Below the pieces are notes generated by a model. It was not told where the DNA came from, searched no databases, and saw only the letters and a program-made list of their open reading frames with translations. Positions 25,017 through 34,487 of a stretch of DNA of 64,000 nt are shown here, in pieces. Positions within the stretch are counted from its first letter, which is position 1; every line of letters starts with the position of its first letter. The stretch comes from an uncultured Clostridia bacterium (lineage in GTDB: Bacteria > Bacillota > Clostridia > TANB77 > CAG-465). The position numbers were made by a program, and so were the translations under genes. Location of the stretch: the NCBI GenBank assembly GCA_934149365.1, contig CAKPEI010000003.1, positions 62,001-126,000 of the forward strand, in the 5' to 3' direction.

Positions 25017-27407
25017 GTGGGTAGAAAAAAAAGCAGCAAAAGAACTACTGCTACTAGAAGAAAAAAGAAAAATAATACAATTGGTTTGGATTTTATTGGA
25101 GGCATTCTAATTGCAATAGGTGCAATATTACTTGTATGTTTAGGTTTTGAAAATACAAGTGGTTTTGCGCTTGCTTTGTCAGAAATACTTGGCGGATTAT
25201 TTGGAGTGCTAAAAGTTGGCCTGCCAATTGTTTTTATTATAGTTGGAATAGAATGCATAATAAAAGAAAAAGCAATATATCCTATGACAGAGATTGTAAA
25301 GGGTATAGTGCTTGTTTGCGTATTATCAGGTACTGTGTATAGCTTTGCATGTGATAAACTTCTTGAGACTAGTACAGTTACTTCATATATAAAATGGGCA
25401 TGGGTAGAAGGTATAAGAGGCGGTAATGTAGCAGGCCTAATTGGTGGACTTATAACTTCTAGCTTGGCAAGTCTTTTAGGAATTGTAATAACTAGAACAG
25501 TCCTTATCATATTATCCATTTTTGTTGCGTTATATTTCTGTAATATAAGTCTTAGAACATTTGTAGTCTCAATATATAACGGTTTTGTAGCAGTTATAGA
25601 ATGGTTTGCAAATATGTTTAGAGATGTATTTGAAAAAGATGAAGAGGAAGTAAAAGAAAAAGAAACTAGAAGAAGAAATAAAGAATTAGAGAAGATAAGA
25701 GAAAAAGAAAGAAAACTTGAAAGTAAAGGTAGTGAAGACTATGATAAACATATAAAGGAAGGTTCTGCGGATCAATTAGTCTTCGATTTAGGTAAATTAG
25801 ATAGAGATGAAAAGGCAAAAGAACAACGTGATGAATTCTTCAAAAAGCAAAAAGAAGTTAAAGAAGATAGTTCTGTAAAAGAAGTATTACAGCTTGATCA
25901 TACAAAACATGCTTCAGATGAATCTTACGTATTCCCACCTATATCTCTTCTTCAAAAGCCACCTGTTCAAGATAAGGGAACTGATAAAAAATCAATACAA
26001 GCAACAGCTGTAAAACTTCAGAAAACTCTTGCAAGCTTTGGGGTTGATGCTAAAGTTACTAATATAACAAAAGGACCTACAGTTACAAGGTATGAACTTA
26101 CACCTAGTGTAGGTGTTAAAGTTAGTAAAATAGTTAATTTGTCAGATGATATAGCACTAAATCTTGCTGCTAAATCAATAAGAATAGAGGCACCTATACC
26201 AGGAAAAGCTGCAGTAGGTATAGAAATACCAAATGCAAATAATGAGGGCGTTTATTTAAGAGAAGTAATAGAGTCAGATAAATTTAAAAACGCAGAGTCT
26301 AAACTTACATTTGCAATAGGTAAAGATACAGCAGGAGATATTGCAATAGGTGATATAGCTAAAATGCCTCACGCATTGATAGCGGGTGCAACAGGTTCTG
26401 GTAAAAGTGTATGTATTAACTCTATAATTACATCGATTTTATATAAATCAAAACCTAGTGAAGTAAAACTTATATTAGTAGACCCTAAAATGGTTGAACT
26501 TTCTGGGTATAATGGGATACCACATTTACTTATACCAGTAGTAACTGATCCTAAAAAAGCAGCTGGAGCACTTAATTGGGCAGTTCAGGAAATGGTAAAT
26601 AGGTATAGTTTGTTCGCTTCAAAAGGTGTTAAAGATATAAAAGGATATAACAAGATAATAGAACAAGAAGAAGCTGGAATAAAACTTCCACAAATTGTTA
26701 TTATAATAGATGAGCTTGCAGATTTGATGATGGTTGCTCCAAATGATGTAGAAGATGCAATATGTAGACTAGCACAAATGGCAAGAGCAGCAGGTATGCA
26801 TTTAATAATTGCAACACAAAGACCTTCTGTTGATGTTATCACAGGTATTATTAAAGCAAACGTACCTTCAAGAGTGGCTTTTACGGTTTCTTCGCAAGTT
26901 GACTCTAGAACAATATTAGATTCAGCTGGTGCAGAAAAACTTCTAGGTAAAGGTGACATGTTATATTTCCCAGTTGGTGAAATAAAACCTCTTAGAATGC
27001 AGGGAGCATTTGTAACTGAAAAAGAAGTAGAAAGTATTGTTGAGTATATTAAAAAACATACTAGTAGCACTTATGATGAGAATATAATTGAAAGCATAGA
27101 AAAATCTGGCAAAAAAGGCAGAGAAGAAGAGGGAGAAGATGCAAAAGAAGCGGATCCATTATTAAATGATGCAATTGACTTAGTGGTTGATTTAGGAAGA
27201 GCATCAGCTTCTACTATTCAAAGAAGATTTTCAGTAGGATATGCAAGAGCAGGTAGAATTATAGACCAAATGGAGTTAAGAGGAATAATCTCTGGACCAG
27301 ACGGTAGTAAGCCAAGACAAGTTTTAATTTCTAAAGCAGAATGGCAAGAATTAAAATTAGGAAATAATTCTGAAGAAAGTTCTGAGGGAAAAGAAAATAA
27401 TGAATAA
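25017..27407 (+). CDS. DNA translocase FtsK/SpoIIIE
   Basis: 796 residues from a GTG start. Four N-terminal membrane spans (about 25-180) are followed by a charged linker and the RecA-like motor with Walker A GATGSGKSV, Walker B IIIIDELADLM and the ATQRPSVDVITG region. The C-terminal gamma winged helix (FSVGYARAGRIIDQMELRGI) reads KOPS/SRS-type DNA sites. It pumps chromosomes through the division or sporulation septum; spoIVA nearby supports a sporulation role. It overlaps the next gene by 8 bases. Confidence 0.95.
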   Translation: MGRKKSSKRTTATRRKKKNNTIGLDFIGGILIAIGAILLVCLGFENTSGFALALSEILGGLFGVLKVGLPIVFIIVGIECIIKEKAIYPMTEIVKGIVLVCVLSGTVYSFACDKLLETSTVTSYIKWAWVEGIRGGNVAGLIGGLITSSLASLLGIVITRTVLIILSIFVALYFCNISLRTFVVSIYNGFVAVIEWFANMFRDVFEKDEEEVKEKETRRRNKELEKIREKERKLESKGSEDYDKHIKEGSADQLVFDLGKLDRDEKAKEQRDEFFKKQKEVKEDSSVKEVLQLDHTKHASDESYVFPPISLLQKPPVQDKGTDKKSIQATAVKLQKTLASFGVDAKVTNITKGPTVTRYELTPSVGVKVSKIVNLSDDIALNLAAKSIRIEAPIPGKAAVGIEIPNANNEGVYLREVIESDKFKNAESKLTFAIGKDTAGDIAIGDIAKMPHALIAGATGSGKSVCINSIITSILYKSKPSEVKLILVDPKMVELSGYNGIPHLLIPVVTDPKKAAGALNWAVQEMVNRYSLFASKGVKDIKGYNKIIEQEEAGIKLPQIVIIIDELADLMMVAPNDVEDAICRLAQMARAAGMHLIIATQRPSVDVITGIIKANVPSRVAFTVSSQVDSRTILDSAGAEKLLGKGDMLYFPVGEIKPLRMQGAFVTEKEVESIVEYIKKHTSSTYDENIIESIEKSGKKGREEEGEDAKEADPLLNDAIDLVVDLGRASASTIQRRFSVGYARAGRIIDQMELRGIISGPDGSKPRQVLISKAEWQELKLGNNSEESSEGKENNE

Positions 27408-28440
27408 TAATAGTGATAATAAAACTGATATGGGGTTTAAAAGTTTTATATATTCTTTTATTTACTTAATTTCCTTTATAATGATATTTGTATTTGGACC
27501 TTTGGCAAAGTATGGCTATTTTTTGATTATAATTATGTCTTTGGTAACAATACTTATTGATATTATATTGAAAATTGTAGAAAACAAAAGATATAAAGAG
27601 ACATTAAATATGAAACTAGACTATGACTATTGGAGAGATGTTAAGTTTAAAGATATATCACCAGTAGAGGCTGGAAAATTATTGGGAGTAGAAGATATAG
27701 GTATTAATACTTTTATAGTAATACTTTTTGAACTTGAAAAAAAGGGAATATTGAACATAGATTATGTAGATGGGAAATATTTTATTAGCTTAGAAAGTAC
27801 AAATTTAGATGATATTAATAATCTTCCATACTACGAAAGGAGTATAGTTAAATTGCTTTTTTCTGGTACCAATGATAAGTCTAAATTAGAAATAAACAAA
27901 GTAATAGAGATGATTAAAAATGAGCCCGAAAAGAAAGTATATCTAGATAATATATATAAAAAGATTAAAAATAACATAGATATAAAATACTATACAAATT
28001 ACATGAATCGTATGATGGAAAATTCTGAGAAATATTTCATTAATTTAATATTTCACAATAATCTAATAATGAATATATTTATATCAATTATGTATTTGTG
28101 CATGCTTGTTCCAGTAGGAAGTGTATTATCAATTCCTGTAGCTATTTTGAGTCTTATACAAGTATTATTGGTAATATATATTAATAATACTAAGTATTTA
28201 AAAGAAGAATATGTAGAGGAAGTAAGAAAGCTAAACGGGTTATATAACTATATAAATGATTTTTCTAATATAAAAGAAAAAGAGATTAAATACTATGAAT
28301 TATATCAAGAGTATTTTCTATATGCAGTTAGTATGGGAATTACAGATAAATTTGAAATAGAATTGGGATATGATAAGTTAGCAAATGATATAAAAACAAA
28401 TGTTAAGTTTTTGTTTGAGTGTAAAGAGGAGTACTTATGA
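27400..28440 (+). CDS. membrane protein resembling the C-terminal half of DUF2207
   Basis: 346 residues: two N-terminal membrane spans, a winged-helix-like segment (KLLGVEDIGINTFIVILFELEKKGIL), two more spans (about 215-260), and a C-terminal ELYQEYFLYAVSMGITDKF motif found in DUF2207 proteins. The protein at 59990 shares this layout, so they are paralogues. It overlaps ftsK at its start and the next gene at its end (ATGA). Function unknown. Confidence 0.6.
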   Translation: MNNNSDNKTDMGFKSFIYSFIYLISFIMIFVFGPLAKYGYFLIIIMSLVTILIDIILKIVENKRYKETLNMKLDYDYWRDVKFKDISPVEAGKLLGVEDIGINTFIVILFELEKKGILNIDYVDGKYFISLESTNLDDINNLPYYERSIVKLLFSGTNDKSKLEINKVIEMIKNEPEKKVYLDNIYKKIKNNIDIKYYTNYMNRMMENSEKYFINLIFHNNLIMNIFISIMYLCMLVPVGSVLSIPVAILSLIQVLLVIYINNTKYLKEEYVEEVRKLNGLYNYINDFSNIKEKEIKYYELYQEYFLYAVSMGITDKFEIELGYDKLANDIKTNVKFLFECKEEYL

Positions 28441-28778
28441 GTGAGGAATTTAAAGGTGTAGCTATTTTGATTGTGGCTATAGTTACGTTCATATCTGTAA
28501 TAATTGTAACTATAAGATATATATACTTAAAAAAATATTCTGATAAAAGTTTCTTAGATGTACTTGCATTTGTAATAGTTAGTTTGATATTTTCTGGAAC
28601 TGGGATTGTAGGGGTAATAGATGGAATAGGTAATGAGTTAAATGAAAGTACTATCTTAGGTATATTATGCCAACTTCCGCTTATAATATCAACTTCCGTT
28701 TATACTATTTTAAGTGTTAGATACAAAAAAAGAATAGCAGTAACTATTAATGATGTAAAAAACGATGAATGGAAGTAG
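28437..28778 (+). CDS. small membrane protein, unknown
   Basis: 113 residues with three hydrophobic segments and a short charged tail. It overlaps the preceding gene by 4 bases (ATGA), so it is translationally coupled to the DUF2207-like gene and may be its partner. I do not recognise the family. Confidence 0.6.
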   Translation: MSEEFKGVAILIVAIVTFISVIIVTIRYIYLKKYSDKSFLDVLAFVIVSLIFSGTGIVGVIDGIGNELNESTILGILCQLPLIISTSVYTILSVRYKKRIAVTINDVKNDEWK

Positions 28779-28789
28779 GGGAAATATGT

Positions 28790-29026
28790 ATGAAAGATAT
28801 AGAAATAGGCAAAGTATATAGACACTTTAAAGGTAATAAATATTTAGTTTTAGATATAGGCTATGATGCAGATACACTGCAAGAAAAGGTTATATACAAA
28901 GCTTTATATGGTAATAATAAGGTATGGATAAGAGATAAGAAAGACTTTGTATCTGAGGTTGGAACAAGACCAAATAATGACAATGTGACTGGTCAAAAGT
29001 ATAGGTTTGAAAGGTATGAAGACTAA
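28790..29026 (+). CDS. DUF1653 family protein
   Basis: 78 residues starting MKDIEIGKVYRHFKGNKYLV, with KVIYKALYGNNKVWIRDKKDFVSEV: a clear DUF1653 domain over its full length. The ATG at 28790 is preferred because AGGGG precedes it at 7 bases. The role of the family is unknown. It ends 31 bases before the beta-CASP gene. Confidence 0.85.
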   Translation: MKDIEIGKVYRHFKGNKYLVLDIGYDADTLQEKVIYKALYGNNKVWIRDKKDFVSEVGTRPNNDNVTGQKYRFERYED

Positions 29027-29057
29027 CAAAAGAAATAGTTTTAGGAGGAATTAGTAT

Positions 29058-30683
29058 ATGAAAATAACATTTTTTGGAGCTGCAAGAGGTGTAACAGGAT
29101 CTTGCCATATGGTAGAGGCTTGTGGTAAAAAGTTTTTAATAGACTGTGGTATGTTTCAAGGAACATTAACAGAGCAAATGCTAAATTATGAGGAATTTCC
29201 ATTTAATATTCATGATATAGATTTCGTGATATTAACACATGCTCATATTGACCATAGTGGAAGAATACCAAAATTATTTATTAATGGATATGAGGGTCCT
29301 GTATATGCTACTAAAGCAACATGTGACCTTTGCTCTATAATGTTACCTGATAGTGGACACATTCAAGAAAAAGAAATAGAATGGGTAAATAGAAAGAGAA
29401 TGAGAGCTGGTAAAAAGCCTACAACTCCTATGTATACAGCAGAAGATGGTTTAAAATGTGTTGATTTATTCGAAAGAATAAATTATGGTGAAAACATAGA
29501 GCCTGCAGAAGGAATCACTTTCAGGATGATAGATGCAGGTCATATGTTAGGGTCAGCAATTGTTGAAATATGGATAAAAGAAGAAGGAAAAGAAACTAAA
29601 AAAATAGTTTTCTCTGGAGATTTAGGAAATGAAAATATGCCAATAATACGTGATCCAGAGCCAGTTGAAGATGCTGATTTCCTTGTTATGGAGTCTACAT
29701 ATGGTGGCAGACTTCATGGTGAAATGAAAGAACAATCAAATGAACTTATATCTATACTTTTAGATACAATAGATAGAGGTGGTAACGTAGTAATACCTTC
29801 ATTTGCAGTTGGTAGAACACAAGAGATACTTTATGAAATAAACAAATATGTTGAAGATAATGAAAATTACATAAAGAAATTAGCAGAAATACCTGTTTAT
29901 GTAGATAGTCCTCTTGCAATAAATGCTACTAAAGTTTTTGAAAGAAATCCAGAATGCTATGATGATGAAGCACTTCAATATTTATTAAAAGGCGATAATC
30001 CATTAGCTTTTAAAAATTTACACTTTGTAGAAACTGCAGATGAATCAAGAGCATTAAATGAAGATCCTACACCAAAGATAATAATATCTGCAAGTGGTAT
30101 GTGTGAAGTTGGTAGAATAAAGCACCACTTAAAATGGAATTTGTGGAGACCTGAATGTACTGTACTATTTGTTGGTTTCCAAGCAGAAGGCACATTAGGA
30201 AGAAAAATATTAAATGGAGAAAAAATAGTTAAAATATTTGGTGAAGAAATAGGAGTAAATGCTGAAATAAGATATTTAGATGCATTTTCTGGTCATGCAG
30301 ACCAAGCAGGACTTTTAAAATGGGTTGGGGATTTAAAAGTTAAACCTAAAAATATCTTCCTAGTACATGGTGAATATACAGGACAACTTAAATTACAAGC
30401 AGAAATAGAAGAAAAATATGGAGTTAAATGCATAATACCTGAGCTTGAAGACAGTTATACAATAACAGACGATAAAGTATGTGAAAAAGATAAATTTAAT
30501 CTTAAATATGTATCTTCTAGATTTGAAGTACTTGAATTATTATCTGATTTGAAACTTGATATAGACGACATGACTAATGTTATAAAAGGACAACTAAAAC
30601 ATAATGTTGAAGAAGATGAATTAGTAAACATTCGCGAGAAATTACAAGATTTAAAAGCTTCAATAGAAAATATGAAAAAATAA
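29058..30683 (+). CDS. metallo-beta-lactamase/beta-CASP ribonuclease-like protein (COG1236)
   Basis: 541 residues. The zinc-binding HAHIDH motif is near residue 61. SGDLGNENMP, the beta-CASP segment (ESTYGGRLHG, SFAVGRTQEIL, SASGMCEVGRIKHHL) and the last motif VHGEYT follow. Relatives are the bacterial homologues of the CPSF/YSH1 RNA-processing nuclease, distinct from RNase J. It probably cleaves RNA, but its substrate is unknown. Confidence 0.88.
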   Translation: MKITFFGAARGVTGSCHMVEACGKKFLIDCGMFQGTLTEQMLNYEEFPFNIHDIDFVILTHAHIDHSGRIPKLFINGYEGPVYATKATCDLCSIMLPDSGHIQEKEIEWVNRKRMRAGKKPTTPMYTAEDGLKCVDLFERINYGENIEPAEGITFRMIDAGHMLGSAIVEIWIKEEGKETKKIVFSGDLGNENMPIIRDPEPVEDADFLVMESTYGGRLHGEMKEQSNELISILLDTIDRGGNVVIPSFAVGRTQEILYEINKYVEDNENYIKKLAEIPVYVDSPLAINATKVFERNPECYDDEALQYLLKGDNPLAFKNLHFVETADESRALNEDPTPKIIISASGMCEVGRIKHHLKWNLWRPECTVLFVGFQAEGTLGRKILNGEKIVKIFGEEIGVNAEIRYLDAFSGHADQAGLLKWVGDLKVKPKNIFLVHGEYTGQLKLQAEIEEKYGVKCIIPELEDSYTITDDKVCEKDKFNLKYVSSRFEVLELLSDLKLDIDDMTNVIKGQLKHNVEEDELVNIREKLQDLKASIENMKK

Positions 30684-30696
30684 AGGAAGTGAGCTT

Positions 30697-31158
30697 GTGA
30701 AAAATAAAAATGGAAAAGCTCTTGTACTATTATTCTTTTGTGTAGCTATATTAGTTATATTTATTACAGTTTACTTTGTAAATAACAAAAAAGAGAATGA
30801 AAATAACAATATAAACAATACTGAAAACAAAGATGTGAACACTGTAGAAGTATATAAAGAAAATAAAGTAGAAGAAACAAAGTATAAAGAGTTTAAGTTT
30901 AGTACAGCTTATGGAGAAATAAAAATAACTGCAGAAAAAGCATATTCTGCAAGAGGAACAGCAGGAGCTTCCAGTATTATATTTTATTTAAAAGATAACA
31001 AATTATATCAATATAACAATAACGGAAGAGATGAAATATATGCTGATTGCGTAGAAGACATTTACTATACTTCTGATAAGGATGAAACATTGAAAGTAAA
31101 ATTAAACGGAAATTCAACTATAAGTAAAGAAACACCATATATATCTTATGAGAAGTAA
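30697..31158 (+). CDS. membrane-anchored protein, unknown
   Basis: 153 residues with a GTG start after AAAGGAAGTGAG. One N-terminal membrane helix (about 7-27) is followed by an Asn/Glu-rich linker and a small soluble domain of about 95 residues predicted outside the cell. I do not recognise the domain. It lies 13 bases after the beta-CASP gene. Confidence 0.6.
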   Translation: MKNKNGKALVLLFFCVAILVIFITVYFVNNKKENENNNINNTENKDVNTVEVYKENKVEETKYKEFKFSTAYGEIKITAEKAYSARGTAGASSIIFYLKDNKLYQYNNNGRDEIYADCVEDIYYTSDKDETLKVKLNGNSTISKETPYISYEK

Positions 31159-31193
31159 TATATAAATGTAATAAAAATGTAATATAAAAAATA

Positions 31194-31222
31194 TTGAAAA
31201 AAGTAATGATATAAAGTAGAAT
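31194..31222 (+). promoter_or_regulatory. promoter of pseudopilin cassette 4
   Basis: TTGAAA at 31194-31199 and TAGAAT at 31217-31222, spacing 17, nearly identical to cassettes 1, 5 and 6. Confidence 0.75.
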
Positions 31223-31264
31223 AAAAACATAATAAATAATAAATAAACAAAGGAGTGAGAATAA

Positions 31265-31414
31265 ATGTCAACTAATATGCGTAAAACCATTGGGAGAGTA
31301 ACACACACCACACAAGTAATATCTAGAAATAAACTAGATAGAGGTTTTTGCGCGCAGAGAGTAGATATAGTAGATGATATAAAGTTAGTTATACAGACTA
31401 GAATGTACAGCTAG
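31265..31414 (+). CDS. leader small ORF, type 2, cassette 4
   Basis: 49 codons after AAAGGAG: MSTNMRKTIGRVTHTTQVIS ... ending KLVIQTRMYS. It is homologous to the ORF at 9120 along its whole length, which supports real coding. The stop (31412-31414) lies in the right arm of the terminator hairpin. The hairpin's left arm is read here as KLVIQ but as KVSYT in the AG-type leaders, so the RNA structure rather than the peptide end is what is conserved. Confidence 0.62.
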   Translation: MSTNMRKTIGRVTHTTQVISRNKLDRGFCAQRVDIVDDIKLVIQTRMYS

Positions 31415-31421
31415 CTTTTTT
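31381..31421 (+). terminator. leader terminator/attenuator of cassette 4
   Basis: 31381-31395 pairs with 31404-31418, with one mismatch and two G-U pairs, followed by a T run to 31421. Confidence 0.75.
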
Positions 31422-31566
31422 GCGTTTAAAAAGTAAAAATTAGTTTTTGTAAGTATATGTGCAAAGAAACTACAAAAAAATCAAAAGAAATCGAAAATAA
31501 TTGTAAATTTTGGCATAATATGAAATAATATGTATTAAAGATTATTATGAAAATGAGGGAGAATAA

Positions 31567-32686
31567 ATGAGGACTGAAAAGGAAAACAATAAACGGAATA
31601 TCATTAATAGTATTAGTAATAACAATAATAGTAATGATAATACTAGCAGCCGCAATAATATTATCGCTATCAAATAGTGGAATAATAGGAAAGGCAAATA
31701 AAGCCAAAATAGATAGTGATACAGCAAATTTAAAAGAGTATGTAAATACCCTAAGAGCAGAATGGGAGTTAATGTCAGATGAAGAAAAAACAGGTACATT
31801 TGTAGAATACGCAAATTTAAAGTTAGAAGAAAAAGGTTACAAAAGACAGCTAACAGCAGATGGAAAAACACTAATGAATGAGGTAGCAACAGCTACGGTA
31901 AAGGCGGGAATAAAAGTAGGAGATATAGTAACGGGATATAATATGTTTCTTACAGAAGATAAATCAAGTAAAATAATGGTAGATGGTGTAGCGGGGAGTC
32001 TAACAAGAAATAAAGAGTATATATGGCATTATATAGGAATAGGAGAAGATGGCGAAATACTAATAGCTGCAGATATGAAAGAAACAGATAGTACAGTAAC
32101 ACTAAGTGGAGCAAATGGATATTTAAACGGCCCGAACTGGTTAAATGATATATGTGATGAAGTATATTCAGTAGAAGGAAAAGGGAAATCTAGAAGTATG
32201 AATATGGATGATGTAAACAGTATATTAGAATATACATCACGTAGGGGGAGTTATTATAGTAAATTAAATCACCAATGGGTGAGTACAAAAGATGCAATGA
32301 CAATAGGAAATATAATAAGTCAAAAAGGCGAACCAGAGTTAACTAATACTAAGACACCGAATGGAAAAAATATAACATCATATTATGCAAATTATTATTC
32401 TATAAGTAACACTAGTACAGCGATAAATACAGCTAATAAAGATTTAGTGTACCAGCAAAAATCTTATTGGCTTGCATCACCGTGTGTTAATGCATCTTTT
32501 GTAGAAAATTGTGCATATTTCAACGTACATTTCGTGAATTCTAGTTATGTTGAAGCAAGTTCTTTGTTTGCTTCAACAGGTTCAGAATCTAATGTTACAC
32601 ATTCAGTTCGTCCTGTTGTTGCATTAGATTCATCAGTATCACTGACTAAAGATGCAACATCTGAAAATAAATGGAAAATAAATTAA
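31567..32686 (+). CDS. pseudopilin-like protein with variable C-terminal domain, copy 4 (+1 frameshift near start)
   Basis: ATG at 31567 gives MRTEKENNK, then CGG (31594-31596) as codon 10. GISLIVLVITIIVMII begins in the +1 frame at GGA 31595. The leader bases differ from those of copies 1-3, yet the frame offset is the same. The body of about 350 residues is of the second type (NTLRAEWELM, KEYIWHYIGIGEDGEIL), with the variable domain from YWLASPCVNA (32465) and a TWNIK-like end (KWKIN). A CTG at 31574 could start the pilin frame directly, but it has no ribosome site. Confidence 0.7.
32465..32625 (+). other. putative DGR-type variable region, copy 4
   Basis: From YWLASPC to RPVVAL, the same anchor residues as in the other copies with different residues between them. 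The codon bias here is less extreme than in copy 1. Confidence 0.5.
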
Positions 32687-32747
32687 TTATAGATAAATTT
32701 CTTAGTTAATAATATATAAATGTAATAAAAATGTAACACAAGAGATG

Positions 32748-32776
32748 TTGAAAAAAGAAATAATATAAAGTAGAAT
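32748..32776 (+). promoter_or_regulatory. promoter of pseudopilin cassette 5
   Basis: TTGAAA at 32748-32753 and TAGAAT at 32771-32776, spacing 17. Confidence 0.75.
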
Positions 32777-32828
32777 AAAAACGTAGAAAAATAAAAAGAA
32801 AGAAAAAGTAAAGAAAAGAGGTGAAAAT

Positions 32829-32969
<141 letters not shown>

Positions 32970-32990
<21 letters not shown>

Positions 32991-33012
32991 GAAATGTATA
33001 GCTAGCTTTTTT
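32970..33012 (+). terminator. leader terminator/attenuator of cassette 5
   Basis: AAAGTTAGTTATACA (32970-32984) pairs with TGTATAGCTAGCTTT (32995-33009) using two G-U pairs, with a T run to 33012. Confidence 0.8.
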
Positions 33013-33039
33013 GTGCTTTAAAGCAAAAGTAAAGTAAGG

Positions 33040-33062
33040 TATAATCATGATAGTAAATCGTG
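33040..33062 (+). promoter_or_regulatory. putative internal -10 with palindromic operator, cassette 5
   Basis: TATAAT (33040-33045) followed by CATGAT-N5-ATCGTG, one base off the perfect repeat. Confidence 0.45.
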
Positions 33063-33113
33063 TAAATATACAAAAAGTTTTGTTCAAAAGAAAAAAATAA
33101 AGGGGGAAAAAAT

Positions 33114-34319
33114 ATGAGAACAAAAGTTAAACTAAAAGGCGGAATATCATTAATAGTATTAGTAATAACAATAATAGTAATGATAATATTAGCCGCCGCA
33201 ATAATTTTATCACTATCAAATAGTGGAATAATAGGAAAGGCAAATAAAGCAAAGACAGATACAGACATGTCAAATGCAAAAGACTTAGTAGCAATGGCAC
33301 ATGCAGATTGGATGCTAGATGAAGCGAAGATAAAGGAGAAAGATAATACAATAACATCATTTAGTAATTATGCAGAAAAGAAATTACAAGAGGCAGGATA
33401 TAAAGTGGGAGCTGGAGAAGGAGCATATACAGTAACAGAAGATGGAGAAGTATATACAGGTCTAACAGAAACAGCAAGAGCAGTGCTAACAGCAGGAATA
33501 AAAATAGGGGATGTAGTAACAGGATATACAGTAACATCGACTACATATGAAACAAGTGGAGAAGAGAATACAGCTCCTAGTAATACAGAAACAGACCCAA
33601 CAAAACAAACAGTAACAGCCAATACAGCAATAACGTGGAAATACTTAGGAGTAAATGCAAATGGAGAAATGGAGATAATGGCAGATTTAGGAACAACAGC
33701 AGCTTCAGCAAACATGAAGGTAAAATTATCAGGAAAAGGTGGATACTTAAAGGGACCAGAAATGTTAAATACAATATGTGAGAAGTTATATTCAGTATCA
33801 GGAGTAGGAACTGCAAGAAGTATGAATATAGATGATGTAAATAATATATTAGGATATACAGGCCCAAAAGGAGCATATTACGATAGTAGTTACAATTATA
33901 CACCAACCAAAGAGGCAAAAACAATAGCATCACTAGAAAGTGAATTAGGAATAACATTAAGTAATAGAACAACACCTGATGGAAAAGATATAGCAAACTA
34001 TTATTCAAATTCCTATAATATAAGTAAAACAAATGATGTAAGTAAAATGAAGAATGTAGAAAATGTGAATTTAGTATATAATGATAAAAATGAATACTGG
34101 CTAGCTTCTCCGTGTGTTCATGTGAATTTTCTAAGTGGCTTTGCTCACTTCTGTGTTCGTAAAGTTTCTTCTAATAGCGTATGGGTTGGATTTGTGTCAC
34201 TTTCGACTGGTGGCGCAGATACCTCTACTTATGCAATTCGTCCCGTAGTAAAACTTGATACATCAGTTAAACTAACTAAAGATGTAAATGCTGCAAATAC
34301 TTGGAATATAACTAAATAA
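33114..34319 (+). CDS. pseudopilin-like protein with variable C-terminal domain, copy 5 (intact frame)
   Basis: 401 residues in one frame: MRTKVKLKGGISLIVLVITI and onward, the prepilin-like leader with a basic N-terminus and Gly before the hydrophobic helix. The codons at the junction are AAA GGC GGA, so there is no CGG problem. The stalk is of the first type (AMAHADWMLDEAKIKE) but the central and C-terminal parts are of the second type (SGEENTAPSNTETDP, TWKYLGVNANGEMEI, NTWNITK), so this copy is a mosaic. The variable domain starts at YWLASPCVHV (34095). It is probably exported and assembled or anchored at the cell surface. Confidence 0.85.
   Translation: MRTKVKLKGGISLIVLVITIIVMIILAAAIILSLSNSGIIGKANKAKTDTDMSNAKDLVAMAHADWMLDEAKIKEKDNTITSFSNYAEKKLQEAGYKVGAGEGAYTVTEDGEVYTGLTETARAVLTAGIKIGDVVTGYTVTSTTYETSGEENTAPSNTETDPTKQTVTANTAITWKYLGVNANGEMEIMADLGTTAASANMKVKLSGKGGYLKGPEMLNTICEKLYSVSGVGTARSMNIDDVNNILGYTGPKGAYYDSSYNYTPTKEAKTIASLESELGITLSNRTTPDGKDIANYYSNSYNISKTNDVSKMKNVENVNLVYNDKNEYWLASPCVHVNFLSGFAHFCVRKVSSNSVWVGFVSLSTGGADTSTYAIRPVVKLDTSVKLTKDVNAANTWNITK
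34095..34252 (+). other. putative DGR-type variable region, copy 5
   Basis: YWLASPC to RPVVKL. Variable codons such as CAT, GTG, AAT, GGC, CAC, TGT and AGC interrupt the A-ending codon pattern of the upstream gene body. Confidence 0.55.
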
Positions 34320-34356
34320 AATATTAAGTGTTAAATATCTTAACATATTGAAATTT

Positions 34357-34396
34357 ATAGTCATACAGTCGTTTTTATGTCTGTATGACTATTTTT
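34357..34396 (+). terminator. terminator of copy 5
   Basis: ATAGTCATACAG (34357-34368) pairs perfectly with CTGTATGACTAT (34381-34392), followed by TTTT. Confidence 0.85.
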
Positions 34397-34405
34397 ATGT
34401 CTTGG

Positions 34406-34434
34406 TTGACATAGTTATTTATAGAGTGTATAAT
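34406..34434 (+). promoter_or_regulatory. promoter of the 173-residue unknown gene
   Basis: TTGACA at 34406-34411 and TATAAT at 34429-34434, spacing 17: a consensus promoter. Confidence 0.8.
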
Positions 34435-34487
34435 GTTTTAGCAGTTAATGGTAGGTAAAAAATAATTATTTTTAAGGAGGTATTTTA

